Source: Zantedeschia hybrid cultivar (Eukaryota > Streptophyta > Magnoliopsida > Alismatales > Araceae). From it: a stretch of DNA of 64,000 bases. This document shows positions 23,864-35,694 of the stretch, piece after piece. The notes below the pieces were generated by a model. That model was not told where the DNA came from and did no database searches. It saw only the letters and a list, made by a program, of their open reading frames with translations. The position numbers were made by a program, and so were the translations under genes. The stretch's first letter is position 1, and every line of letters starts with the position of its first letter. The stretch is taken from NCBI GenBank assembly GCA_030544215.1, contig JARZZO010000002.1, forward strand, positions 62,022,150 to 62,086,149, read 5' to 3'.

Positions 23864-24441
23864 TGTAATGATCCGCCACTCTATAATTGGTGATCTGATT
23901 ACTAAATGGGTATCGAATCATTAAAACTATGAGCCAAATCAGAATCTCAAATAAGTCTGGGAAATAAATGATAAACTAAGCTAAACATTCCACACAGCAT
24001 CGAACTGTAAAGAAAATGTAGGAATTAAAAATTATTACAGTCCGACTCTACTCAACAAATAATTACATAATCCACAACTAAAATGAAATAATTATCCGTA
24101 TAGGCCTGAATTAAAAGTACAACTACATTGGAGCATACCCCAGAACAATGGCTGTTGGCGCGTAACCCGAAACGAAACCCCACAATTGCTACGCCTGCCG
24201 GGAACCCTCACTTGAAACCACATGGAGTGAGTCACACTGGAATGGACTCAGTAGGGATCCCTCGATCCCCACCTCCTACACATGCACACACAATCGCAAC
24301 ATAACAAGGATATGCAGGCAAGATATGTTCAAGTAAAGCGATAAATAAATCACACGACCACCAAAAGGAACACACAAGAAACTACTAGGTCAACTAGGAA
24401 AACACCGACCCGCTGGGATGGAACAACAACCCCTCGGATAG
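23864..24441 (-). mobile_element. Tekay-G: Tekay LTR fragment
   Basis: It starts TGTAATGATCCGCC inside the Tekay-F gag and follows the Tekay solo LTRs (TTACTAAATGGGTA, TACAGGCCTGA, GGGAACCCTCAC, GACTCAGTAGGGATC, ACCCCTCGGATAG). It is cut at 24441 where Athila-1 begins. CATGC (23859-23863) would be its left target site; the right end is lost. Confidence 0.85.
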
Positions 24442-26132
24442 TGATAAGTTGGTATTCTGATCATTTAAGGACATTCACGCGCATCATACTCATGATTTTA
24501 TATAAAAAATAACATGAAATGATAGATAATTTCGTACCAATTCCAATGGTACCAATTTCGTCAAATTCTGACTTAAAAACATCGTCATTTCATGTGATTA
24601 ATGGAGTATAGCGCATTTTTCAACAAAATCGAGATAAAAAATAAATAAATGTAATGCTTTTATGATAATATTCTAATTTACATTTATTCTATGTGAACAG
24701 GACATGCAGATGATGTAGTGCAGTTGGTAAAGTCTTTGGAAATCTGTGGGAAGTCCAGTTTTTGAATCTCAACAAAAATTGACTTCATTTTGGCTAAAAG
24801 GGTAAAGCAGGGACAAAATGGTCTTTTAACACTCTCAAAAAGTTTCCCTAATTTCTTTGGAGCAGCCGCCATTTTCTTTCCCTCCCTTCTTCTTTTTGAA
24901 AACACTCCCCCTTTTTAAATACTCTTTCTTCTCTTCTTTTAGGGGCATCCTCTTTCTTTTTCTCTCTCTACTATTTCTACCTCTCTCTTCGGCCTCCCTC
25001 TCCCCGAGACGCTTGCTATCTCTGTTAGAACTCTCTCTCTTTTATTCCTCACTTTTCCTTCCTCTCTCCCTGTCTCTACCGCAGACTCTCTCTCTCTCCC
25101 CAGCGTTCTTTCTCTCTCCCTGTCTACTCCCTCTCTGTCAGAACCCCCTCTCTCCCTGCCTTTTTCCCTCTTGCTCTGTCTCTCTCTTCTCTCTGCACTC
25201 GCCCGCACATGGCCTGGGCCCCGCAGTACGCCGCCCAACCACGCAGCAAGCAAGGCGCGTTCGCGCCTTCGAGCATCATCGCTTGAGCCGGCCGAGCTCG
25301 AGCGCCCTGCCACACGTTGCCTCGCGGGCGCTTCCCGCCCGCCGTGAAGCCGCCCGTTGCCACCACGCGTCGCCGCGCCTGGACGAAGTCCGCCCAGTCA
25401 CCTGTTGCACCGGTCTAGAGAACCCCTTGGAGCACACGGTTGCAGCGGGTCTAATACGCCAGCGCCAAAACGGGGTGCACTGTACCGAGCCTCTCACAGG
25501 AGCCAGCCCTGCTACCACTGTTGGCTGTTGTCGTTCGTTGTTTCATGTTCAATTTTTGTAATTGTTACAATCCTTGTTTCTTTGTTTAGGAGTTTTAATT
25601 CATTAAGTTACAATCTCGGTACTCTGTTGATTATTTAAATATAGTAGTATTGTTATTAATCTCTATCTTCTTCATTCAAAGTGTTATTAGTTGTATGTTT
25701 CTTAAAACTAGGGTATTTAATGTAAGTTAAATGTTGCGTTAACCTTTATTAGATAGTTAGTTGTGTGCTAATGATAATCTTTATGTCATCATGCGTAAGT
25801 CCTTTAGTTAATTGGTGAGATCTAGCGAATAATCTTTAGAGTTAATTAGTTGATTTTAATTTCTCCAAAGTTGCTCACATAGTTAGACTTTCAATTTTAA
25901 TCATTTAGTTGATTGAATTTCTGCTTTAGGTAGACAATTAATTAGTTAATTCAAACAATCAAATCCCCATTTGTTTTAGATAATTAAAATCCAAAGTTTT
26001 CAAAGTTCATAAATTTATCTCCCTGTGGAATCGACTCGGACTCATCGTTACTATTGCTAAAATCCATTCAAATGAGCCGAATAAAGTTAGATTGTTAGCT
26101 TGGGATTTTAACGGCATAATCTTAAGCTATCA
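24442..26132 (+). repeat. 5' LTR of Athila-1
   Basis: It is 1691 bp, TGATAAGTTGG to GCTATCA. It resembles the Athila-2 LTR in layout: GATCATTTAA start, ATCGTCATTTCATGTGATTAATGGAGTATAGCGCATTT block, GACATGC.GATGATG block, a long CT-rich tract (about 24940-25190), a GC-rich part, then an AT-rich end with CTCCCTGTGGAATCGACTCGGACTC. It is divergent enough to be a separate family. Long open frames here are low-complexity artefacts. Confidence 0.8.
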
Positions 26133-26155
26133 ATTTTTGGCGCCGTTGCCGGGGA
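26133..26155 (+). other. Primer-binding site of Athila-1
   Basis: ATTT then TTGGCGCCGTTGCCGGGGA directly follows the LTR; this is the Athila-type PBS. Confidence 0.85.
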
Positions 26156-27141
26156 TTTAAATTTTTAATTTTGATTATTTTGGATTTAGTGTAATTATTC
26201 TTTAGCTAACCTCATTTTTCTTATTTTTGTTGGTGTATTGAAAAAAAAAAAGGAAAGCGAAATCATTGGTAAGTTTGTTCCAACATTCCCTTTTTCATTT
26301 TCTTTATTTTAGTTACTTTCTTTTCTGTAGGTTCTAATTTAGATAGGTTTTCATTAACTAAAAGAAGAAAATTTAAATTCAAATTTTACAAAATTGTCAT
26401 TCCAAGATTAGAAACCATCCATGTTAGGCATTCATCATTTTAGGGAAGTATGAGTTAGTTTCCTTTCATAGTCATTTCTATTTTTTGTTGAAGATTGAGG
26501 GGGAAAGGTACATGTTTCATTTCATGCCATTCATGATTGCATCAAAACCCCTTGCTTGATTTGACTATTGCATTGCATTCAAAAAGACTTTAATGGCAAC
26601 AACTTTAATCACATAAGATAGGGATTTGATCACCCTTCCTTAGCCCACAAATCACCTTCCTTGTATTGGTATTGCCTAATCCAATTAAAAGCAAGTCAAA
26701 AGAGAATCTAGGGTTTACATTGTGAGCGGTTTAAATTTCTCCACTATTGGCAACGGTGTCTAGGCTAGAGGTTAAATGACAAACGCCTAAGCGGGAAAGT
26801 GGTTTCTTAATTAGGTCCCTACGAAAGTAGGGAGAGCCTCCCACTACCACATCTCTTACCTGGCCGTTGACTGATTGTGATTTGAAGTGGACCCCATTCA
26901 CTTTGTGAGAAAATTCACATAGAGAGTCTAGGTCAACATTAGATCATTAGGGTAATTTGATTGCCAAAATTGTTTGCATTTATAAAAAAAAAAAAAAAGG
27001 AAAAGAAAATAGAATTCAAATCCTTCTTCTCTCTCTTCGTCCTAGTGCATGCAAGGTAGGAGATCTCAAAACCCTAACCTTCTAGGACCATTTGCTAAAA
27101 TCGAGTGAATTCTGCATCAAGGAAATCCACCACATGATCAA
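26156..27141 (+). other. Leader of Athila-1
   Basis: Noncoding leader. TTGGTAAGTTTG at 26269-26280 is a good splice-donor match and is placed as in Athila-2. A CCTACGAAAGTAGGGAGAGCCTCCCAC block (about 26819) is also shared with Athila-2. No gene is seen. Confidence 0.6.
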
Positions 27142-28956
27142 ATGGCTGATAATCATGATCCACCGAAGCAAATGAAGGATTATTTCATCCCAAATCAATA
27201 CCAACCTTCATCTTGCATCCATCTTCCTCAAAATCTGGCCAATCAATATGAGATTAAATCAAGCACCATTCAGATGCTCCCATCCTTTTATGGGAATACA
27301 AATGAAGATCCCCATAAGCGTATGGATGAATTTCTAGAAATCTGTTCCACGGTGAAGATCCAAAATTTCACCGATGATGGCCTTAAGTTGACCTTATTTC
27401 CCTTTTCATTAAAGGATAAGGCTAAATATTGGTTGGGGACTATAGGTAGGCCCATTAGGACATGGGAAGAAATGCAGAAAGAATTTCTCAAGAAGTTCTA
27501 CCCCTAAGGGTGGACCAATACCATGAGAAGGGCCATCACAAGTTTTACCCAAACTCCTGGGGAATTGATCCATGAATCTTGGAAAAGACTGAAAGAATTG
27601 CTTAGAAAATGCCCTCATCATGGGTTATCAAAGTGGCAAATTGTCCAAGCATTCTATGAAGGATTGTCTGAACAGTTCAGACAAATGGTGGATGCCTCAT
27701 GTAGTGGGGCATTTATGATGAAAAATGAAGATGATGCTTATGATCTATTCGAGATGCTAAGTGAAAATTCCATCAACCATGCCTCATTATCACCCTATGA
27801 GAGGTCTGCTGGGCCATCTAAGCAGGCTGGAATGTATGAACTTAAGGCTCGTGGAGAGCCCGAATCCAGAATGGACATCAATCTGATCAATCAGAAATTG
27901 GATAAGGTAGACATCTTGGCCCAAAAGTTAGACCAACTTTTAGCCTTAAACAAGCAATAACCTACTTATCCAACACCATCTAGTCCATATGAAGGCCCAT
28001 CTTCCATCTCTCATGACATTTGTGCTTTATACGCAAGTCCGGCCCATCAAGTGAATGAATGCCCAACTGCAGCCCAACTTCCACCATTCATTCAAGAACA
28101 AGTTTAGTCTGCCCAGGGATTCTCCAGGACCAATAATGATCCATTCTCTAATACTCACAATCCGGGCTAGAGAAATCATCCTAATTTTTCGTGGAAGAAC
28201 CAGCTGGCTCCTTTACAAATGTCTAATCCTTCCATGCATCAAGCCCAAAAGCCACAGAATTCATTTCAACATCAGTCCAATTTCTATGGAAATGTATAGG
28301 CTAGGGGGCTACAGGGCCACTTCTCTCAACCAGCCCAGTATCAATCATTCCAATAAGGGCAACCAATCCAATACCATCCTCCACCCACTTATCAATCACC
28401 TCCTCAGCTCAACTTTGATGATAAATTCACACAACTCCAACAACTTATATTGACACAACAACAGTCTATTTCTAAGTTGGAGAGTCAAATGGGCCAATGA
28501 GCTGAGGCTACTATGAGAAGAGAAATGGGCCAACTTCCTAGTCAACCCATTGCCAATCCTAGGAATCAGCATCCAGGTTTTTCACCACAATCGGGCCTTT
28601 TACATCAACCTGGCCCGTCACCACAACCTAAAGGACCACAATTTGAAAATACTAAGGCCATTTCAGCCCTTAGGAGTGGGAAAAGTTTAGAGAACCCACA
28701 GACAGATGGGGAGTTGATCGAAGATCCCATTAATGGGCCTCATGAAGTTGAAAGCGAGAGTGAAGCTGAACCTAACATGGAGAAGTTGGGGGAGGACCCA
28801 AAAGGAAAAGAAAAGATTGGTGAAAGCCCAAGTTCATATCAACCAAGTGTGCTATTTCCAAACGCCTTATTAGCTAAGTCCAATGCCAGGAAGAAACTGG
28901 CCCAGAATGAGGAGTTGCTGGAATTATTCAAACAAGTTCAGATTAATATTCCACTT
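27142..28956 (+). pseudogene. Athila-1 gag, stops but no frameshift
   Basis: The frame begins MADNHDPPKQMKDYF. The Retrotrans_gag core (about residues 45-190) has FYGNTNEDPHKRMDEFLEIC, LFPFSLKDKAKYWL, EMQKEFLKKFYP, TPGELIHESWKRLKELL, QIVQAFYEGL and MVDASCSGAFM. A Gln/Pro-rich tail follows, then TKAISALRSGKSL and ARKKLAQNEELLELFKQVQINIPL, the Athila gag/protease border. The same frame is kept for 605 codons but has stops at 27505, 27958, 28105, 28168, 28297, 28354 and 28498. Most fit a single C-to-T or G-to-A change from CAA, CAG, CGA or TGG. Protease is not reached. Confidence 0.88.
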
Positions 28957-30291
28957 CGACGGATATCCTCACGTTCCTCGTCCTTCGCAGCCCACGAAAC
29001 CTCCGCCGGTCGCTGCAATGATCGCCACAACGCGCGAACGATTTCCCGTCGAACGGGATTTGGATAAGCGGCGGAGCAGATCTGGATATGTCTGGACGCC
29101 AGAGAGAGAGAGAAACAGAGGAGGGGCAGCTAGGGTTGGCAGTAGCTTGGCCTGCTCAGCCCGTTCGCTATGTTTTATACTAACCACACGATTTTCCATA
29201 AAAACCCCCAGTTTATATAAAACCCACTTATTTATCCATCGCCTTGAGAATCATTTGCGTGTGACCCTCTAGGCTCAAATACCAGTCCAGTTAATGGCCT
29301 AACAAGTCCAGTGACTCCTCACTGGCTTTATTAATCAATTAATAACCCTTTATAAATTAATTAATCAATCGAATTGATGTCGCACATCGAATTCGACCGG
29401 GCCTCCGTTCACGTTGGGTGCCAAGAAACACCGCGTGAACCCGGAAGGTATCGGGGTTAAGTAACCCACTCTTGGAACCTTTCCGCCGATAGTTACCGCG
29501 TGGATATAATCCTTCATTCGTACAATGCTCTCGAGTCAACTCAGGGTATGGCGTGCTGTCAAACCCTAACCGGTCGACTCACTTGGATTGGATGCCGCTG
29601 ATAAATATCAGAAAACTCCTTTCCCGATATTATCGTCCGCCCTGGCCAGGGACTTCTGCGTATCTTTCCTAGAGCATTCTCTCTCTAAGTAATGAGAGCG
29701 ATTGATTCCTTATTGACACACAATTCCCTTCGAGGGTATTCCGCTGCACCCAATCCTTGGCGTATTAGAATCCCGTGGCTAGAGATTCGTAGACCAAGGT
29801 CAAAGTACAGAAGTCCACCGCCAAGGTGTCCTTGGTGTCTCAGGTCCGAGGACCATCCACGCAACTGCGACAATATAATCAAGCTGGTTGACAGTGAGGT
29901 ACAGTACCATCCAGGGATTCAGTCGGATCAGTTCAGTGAACTCATTCTCCAATGAGCACCTACAGATTCGCCTTAGTGTCTCCACACAAGTGACTTATGA
30001 GATCAGTCACCCTCATCATATGAGCAGGAGTAATCTGTACTAGTCTAACCGGATATCCGATGTCCTTCTCGGATATCCTCCGACTAAGAATAATTAAGAA
30101 TATGTGTGTTTAAGTGATCAGTCTCATTAGTATGATCTCATCATAATCTGATCACTATAGCACATATTCACGGACTTCATTATGAAACGATAATTAATGC
30201 GATTTACACATAATGAATATTATGTCATTATATTAATAAATGAACGAGATTTACATAGTCAGATTGTCTTGTAGGCCACTTAAACCTAACA
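28957..30291 (-). repeat. 3' LTR of Copia-B, left end missing
   Basis: It aligns with 46925-48256 with few differences. About 220 bp at the left end are missing and replaced by Athila-1 gag. It ends CCTAACA at 30291. A minus-strand TATA-like GTTTTATATAAA lies at about 29212-29223. Confidence 0.9.
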
Positions 30292-30304
30292 ATCTCCCAC
30301 TTGA
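30292..30304 (-). other. Polypurine tract of Copia-B
   Basis: The minus strand reads CAAGTGGGAGAT next to the LTR. Confidence 0.65.
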
Positions 30305-30305
30305 A

Positions 30306-31285
30306 CTAAAGCCAATCACCTTTATACAATAAGCCTATAAACTCTAGGTGACGCTCAAACACAATTTGAGCCAACGGCTTCGTCAGTGGATCTGCTATAT
30401 TGTCGACGGATGGAACTCTTTCCACTACTACATCTCCTCTGGATATGATCTCTCTGATAAGATGAAAGCGCCTCAGAATATGCTTTGCTTTCTGATGAGA
30501 CCGCGGCTCTTTCGCTTGCGCAATCGCTCCATTGTTGTCGCACAACAGTGGAACATGCTCAAAGATGCTGAGAACTACGCCGAGGTCGGTGATGAATTTC
30601 TTCAACCACACTGCTTCCTTGGCGGCTTCAGCTGCAGCGATGTACTCAGCTTCAGTCGTCGAATCTGCAGTGGTTACTTGCTTGGAACTCTTCCAGCACA
30701 CTGCGCCTCCATTCAAAGTAAACACGAATCCATATGTTGACTTGCTATCATTTGGATATGACTGGAAACTCAAGTCAGTAAAGCCTCGCAGTTTCAAGTC
30801 ACCTCCTCCATAGACAAGAAACATATCCTTAGTTTTTCTCAAATACTTAAGGATACATTTCACTGCCTTCCAGTGCTCTTCGTCTGGATCAGCCTGAAAT
30901 CTGCTCGTAACACTTAGAGCAAATGCAACATTAGGCCGTGTACATAGCATGGCATACATGATAGATCCTATGACAGAGGTATAGGGTATTCTATCCATGA
31001 ATGCCCTCTCATTAGGAGTCTTAGGAGACTACTCCTTTGAGAGATTAATTCCATGTCTCATCAGTGTGAGACCTCTCTTGGAATTTTTCATACCAAACCT
31101 TTTGACTATGGTATCTATGTACAAGGATTGGGTCACTCCAAGCATCCTCTTTGATCTATCTCTATAGATCCGTATTCCCAATACATAGGATGCTTCTCCC
31201 AAATCCTTCATGGAGAAGTTTTTCGACAGCCAGATCTTTACTGATGACATCATAACTACATCATTCCCAATGAGTAGTATGTCAT
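30306..31285 (-). pseudogene. Copia-B RT C-terminus and RNase H
   Basis: From 31285 downward: ILLIGNDVVMMSSVKIWL, MKDLGEASYVLGIRIYRDRS, YIDTIVKRFGM (RT thumb), a stop near 31030, then IGSIMYAMLCTRPNVAFALS, LKYLRKTKDMFLVYGG, and RNase H with GFTDLSFQ, TTADSTTEAEYIAAAEA, LLCDNNGAIAQAKEP, KHILRRFHLIRE and DNIADPLTKPL, ending LYKGDWL at 30306. The RNase H residues D, E and D are all present. The first part of the YVDD motif lies beyond the solo LTR, at 33278-33300. Confidence 0.88.
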
Positions 31286-33272
31286 TGATCGTTTCGAATT
31301 GTGCGTCGTTAAACACAAGAAAACGTTCAATCTAAATTTATCCGGCTCATTCAAATCAAATTTTGGAAATTGATAGTGGTGAGTTCGAGTGGATCCACAG
31401 GGAGTTAAGATTCTAATTTTGAAAACTTTGGACTTTAGTTAATCTAAAAATAAGTGAGATTTTAAGTAAACTAATTACTTAATTAAACTAAAATTAAGTT
31501 AACTAATGTTACCTAAAATTATAATTATCTAAATTAAACAAATCTTTTTCTCTCTTTTCTTTTTCAGAAATTAAACACAAACACACATAAAAATAAGCAC
31601 GACTAAAAATTATAACAACAAAAACAACCTATTGTTTGATTGTATAAATCATTAAACACCATGAATCAAATAACTTAATTAAATAACTAATAATTAATAA
31701 AACGATAACCAATCAAGAATTAACCCTAATTAAATAACCTAAGACTAATTAAACAATACCAACAACTATCCCTAATTCAATAACCAAAAACAACACAACA
31801 ATGTGGGTTGCCGGCTGCTTTGCTTGCAGTGAATGGAGGAGGCTGATACATCAGGCGCAGCTGCTGGCAGGTGCGTTGGAGGATGCTGGAGAGTTGCTAC
31901 GTGGAGATGCAGGTATGCTTGACGAGCTTGCCGGCTACGTGTGGAGGTGCTTGGCTGAGCTGGGACAACATGCACGTGGAGAAGATGGAAGACTTGCCAA
32001 GCTTGGACAGGTGCTGGCTTCGGCTTCACCGTGGAGAGCAGAAGGTGGACGCTGGCCGCGTGCAGGGCTGCTGTTGCTGAGAGAAACGTGGATGCTGCTT
32101 AAGGTGCCGGCCGTGGACAGCATGCGAGGGTGCTGTTGCTGGCAGCTGCTACGTGGCTGGGACAGCATGTGGATGACAGGAGGAAGGCCGGCTTCAGGCG
32201 CAGCGTGCTGCGCTGAGAGAGGAAGAGCTGGAGAGAGGGAGAACCTGGTGCGTGTGTGCTGGGAGAGGCTGAGAGGGAGAAAGAGAGAGGCGTGGCAGAA
32301 TAGAGAGCGTGTGGGAGAGAGCTGGAGGAAGAGAAAGAGAGTACTAGGAAACGGAGAGAGAGGCGGAGAGTGCTAGGAGGGAGGAAGGGTGCGGCTGAGA
32401 GAGGAAGAACCGGAGAGAGGGAATAAAACTGGAAAGAAAGAGGAGAGAAGCTGCGGAGGGAGTTGGGAAACGAAGAAGAAGAATAGAAGAGAGAGGGGGA
32501 GAAGTTGCTGGAACGAGAGGGGGAAAGAATAAGGGAGAGAAAAGGATGCGTGGGAAGAGAAAGAGAGAAACCGAGAGAGGGAGAGAACCGGAGCGGAGGA
32601 GGAAGAGAAAGAGGATGTGGGAGAAAAAAAAACCGAGAGAGAGAGCGTGGGAGAAAGAGAGTTCGGAAAGAGGTTGGGGGAGAGATTAATATAGAGAGGA
32701 AGAGAGGCGTGGGAAGGAAACTGGAGAAGAAGTTGGACTGGGGTTGGAAAATAGGAGAGAGAGGAAACTGGAAAAGAAAGAGGATTCAACTTTCTAAAAC
32801 GAGAGAGAGAGAGAGGATTTTTAAAATAAAGGAAGGGATGTGTTTAGAAAATTGGAGAGACGGAAGGAAATAGTGGGTTTTGGGAAACTCCAGCGAAGGA
32901 AGGAATCAAATTGCATTTTTACCCCTGTTTTAGTTGAAATCCGCATACTAGACCTCCCCTAAATTTCCGGAAACTCCACCAGCTGCACTGCATCATCGGC
33001 ATGTCCTGTTCACACAAAATAAATATAATTTAGCACATTATCATAAAAATATCATCATATTTATTCATTTCGTCTCGATTTTGTCGAAAAACTGTAAATG
33101 CGCTACACTCCTTTAATCACATGAAATGACGATGTTTTTAAGTCAGAATTTGATGAAATTGGTACCGTTGGACTTGTTACACAATTATCTATCATTTCAT
33201 GCTATTTTGCAGATAAAAACATGAGTATGATGCATATTATTGCCTTTAAATGATCAATTTAACATTTTATCA
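31286..33272 (-). mobile_element. Athila solo LTR in the Copia-B RT
   Basis: A complete 1987-bp LTR in minus orientation: TGATCGTTTCGAATTGTGCG at the left is the reverse of the Athila-2 LTR end, and AATTTAACATTTTATCA at the right is the reverse of its start. A perfect target duplication GTCAT lies at 31281-31285 and 33273-33277. There is no internal sequence. It has the same family layout as Athila-2. The plus-strand purine-rich stretch (32220-32870) is the CT-rich LTR tract read backwards. It splits the RT active-site motif. Confidence 0.93.
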
Positions 33273-33277
33273 GTCAT

Positions 33278-33692
33278 CTACGTAAAGAAGTAGAAAAGTG
33301 ACTGCACTCCCACTAGTCTTCTTGTACATATAAGGATCATCTTCATTCTTAATGAAGTCATAAGACTTGACAGCCTCGTCAAATCTGATGTTCCAGCTCC
33401 GGGAAGCCTGCTTCAGTCCATAAATGGACCTCTGAAGCTTGTACACTTTATCTGGAGATTCTTTGGATGTGAAACCTTATGGTTGTATCATATACACCTC
33501 TTCCTCAAGGATACCATTGAGGAAGGTAGTCTTTACATCCATCTGCCAGATTTCATAATCAAAATGTGCAGCAATGGCGAGCAAAACTCTGATCGACTTT
33601 ATCATGGCAACTGGTGAGAAAGTCTCGTCATAGTCAATTCCTTTTCTTTGACGATATCCCTTTGCCACCAACCTTGCCTTATAAGTGTCAAT
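33278..33692 (-). pseudogene. Copia-B RT, palm and fingers
   Basis: The minus strand reads YKARLVAKGYRQRKGIDYDE, TFSPVAMIKSIRVLLAIAAH, FDYEIWQMDVKTTFLNGILE, EEVYMIQP, one stop (TAA, about 33475) where GAG/GAA is expected, then GFTSKESPDKVYKLQRSIYG, LKQASRSWNIRFDEAVKSYD and the start of YVDD at the GTCAT duplication. The first catalytic Asp (QMDVK) is present. It continues leftward at 31285 and rightward at 41825 (KWIFKRKIGADGRID). Confidence 0.9.
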
Positions 33693-35671
33693 TGATAAAG
33701 TGTTAAATTGATCATTTAAAGTCAATCATATGCATCATACTCACGTTTTTATCTGTAAAATAGCATGAAATGATAGATAACTGCGTACCAAGTCCAACGG
33801 TACCAATTTCGTCAAATTCTAACTTAAAAACATCGTCATTTCATGTGATTAATGGAGTATAGCGCATTTGCGGTTTTTCGACAAAACCGAGATGAAATAA
33901 ATAAATATAATGATATTTTTATGATAATGTGCTAATTAATATTTATTTTATGTGAACAGGACATGTCGATGATGCAGTGCAGCTGGTGGAGTTTCCGAAA
34001 ATTTGGGGGAGGTCTAGGGTTCGAATTTCGATAAATTCGACGTTATTTTGTCCAAAAGATTAAAGCAGGGGTAAAAACATCATTTGAGGCCTAATGTTGC
34101 CCTAATTCCACGGCCAAGAAGAACCCAAGAAGGGCCAGCCGCCTTCCTAAAGTCTATTTTCTTTTTAAAAAAGACCCTCTGATTCCTTCTTTCTCTGGAG
34201 TTTCCCAAAACCCTCTATTTCTTTCCTTCTCTCCAATTTCCTAACTGCAGCCCTACTTCTTCTCCAGTTTCCTTCCCACGCCTCTCTTCCTCTCTATATT
34301 AACTTCTCTCCCCCGCAGCCGACTCCTCCCCTTCCCAGCAACTCTCTAATTCCTAGTCTCTCTCTCTCTCGGATTTTCCAGCAGCCGTATCCCTCTCCTT
34401 CTCCAATTCCCAACAGCCGTATTCCTTGTCTCTCTCCAGTTTCCTTCTTTCCTGCGACAACTCTCTCCTTTCTCCTTTGCTCTCTCCCGCATCTCTCTCG
34501 TTCCCGCTGCACTCTCCCAGCACTCTCTCCTCCCTCTCTCGGTCTCCCACACGATCTCTCTCAGTTTCTCTTCCTCCTTCTCTCCCGTAAGTTTTCTCTC
34601 CCTCTATTCTCTCTCTCTATCTCCTCTTCGCAGCCTCTCACTCTCTAATTCTCTCTCTCTCGGATTCTTCTCTCTCTTATATTTCCTCTCCCTCTCTCCG
34701 GTTTCTACTTCTCTCCCTCCACAGTTCTCTCTCTCCCACGGTTCTTTCTCTCCCATAAATCTCTCTCTCGGCTTCTCCGGTTTTCCCAGCAACCTCTCTT
34801 CCTCCCTCTCTTCTCTCTTCTCTGCTTCCCTCTCTCTTCTCTTCTCTCTCTCCACCACTCCCCACCTGCAAGCCCCCACCCGGCGCTCCATCCACCAGCT
34901 GCCAGCACCGCCTGTACGCGCTTGAAACAGATCCACGCGCTGCACCTCCGCGGCAAGCTTCGGCCAGCACCTCCACACGCTGCCCAGCAAAGCACTGTCT
35001 ACGTGCTGCGGTGAAGCCGGCCTCCTCCTCAAGCTCCTCCAGCATGCATGCACGAAGCTCCTCCACGCGCCAGTCTGAAGCAACCTGCACGTAGGCAGCA
35101 GCTCCAGCATCCTTAGCGGACCACTGCGCCGCCCCCACTCCGGCCGGTCCACTGCGCCGGCGTTCCCACAAAAGCTGCTGTGGCTCTGTTCTTTCTCTCC
35201 CCCATTAGTATAGTATTAGTTTAATTGTTTAGGATTAGTTAGTTATTATTTGATGTTTGATTATTTAGTTTAATGATATTTAATTTGTTTCATGATTGTT
35301 AGATACTTAATGTTTTACACAGTTAAATTACGGTGTTTTTGTTATATTTTTTTAGTTGTGCTTGTTTTGCATCTGTGTTTGTGTTTAATTTCTGGAAAAA
35401 AAAAAGGGAATTTGTTTAATTTAAGTAATTATATTTTTTTAGGTAACATTAGTTAATTGCGTTCTAGTTTAAATAAGTAATTAGTTCACTCAAATTCTCA
35501 CATATTTTTAGATTAATTAAATTCCAAAGTTTTCAAAGTTAAAAATTTAACTCCCTGTGGATCGACTCGGACTCACTATTATCAATTTTCAAAATCTAAT
35601 TTACATGAGCCGAATAAATTTAGATTGAACGTTCTCATGAGTGTTTAACGACGCACAATTTGGAACGATCA
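33693..35671 (+). repeat. 5' LTR of Athila-2
   Basis: TGATAAAGTG to GAACGATCA. Scattered substitutions separate it from 39840-41819. A long CT-rich tract (about 34170-34860) is followed by a GC-rich part. The long Arg/Glu-rich open frames seen on the other strand are the reverse of this tract and are not genes. Confidence 0.93.
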
Positions 35672-35694
35672 ATTTTTGGCGCCGTTGCCGGGGA
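35672..35694 (+). other. Primer-binding site of Athila-2
   Basis: ATTT plus TTGGCGCCGTTGCCGGGGA, identical to that of Athila-1. Confidence 0.88.

Larger units (their letters stand above)
24442..28956 (+). mobile_element. Athila-1: 5' part of an Athila-type Ty3 element
   Basis: 5' LTR, PBS, leader and gag are present in order; protease, pol and 3' LTR are absent. It entered the Tekay-G LTR after GATAG (24437-24441). The right end is an abrupt junction to a truncated Copia-B LTR, in the gag codons for QINIPL. The Athila assignment rests on the PBS and on gag motifs. Confidence 0.82.

Noticed and set aside
24857..25561. 234-codon frame rich in Ser, Leu and Phe
   Set aside because: Reading of CTCTCT-type sequence inside the Athila-1 LTR; not conserved as protein in the Athila-2 LTR.
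31801..32873. Open frames of 191 and 122 codons on the plus strand
   Set aside because: They lie wholly inside the solo Athila LTR and are the backward reading of its GC-rich and CT-rich tracts.
34294..35171. Long Arg/Glu/Gly-rich open frames on the minus strand, repeated at 40441-41320
   Set aside because: They are the reverse of the CT-rich and GC-rich parts of the Athila-2 LTR and occur in both copies; low complexity with no start context or domain.
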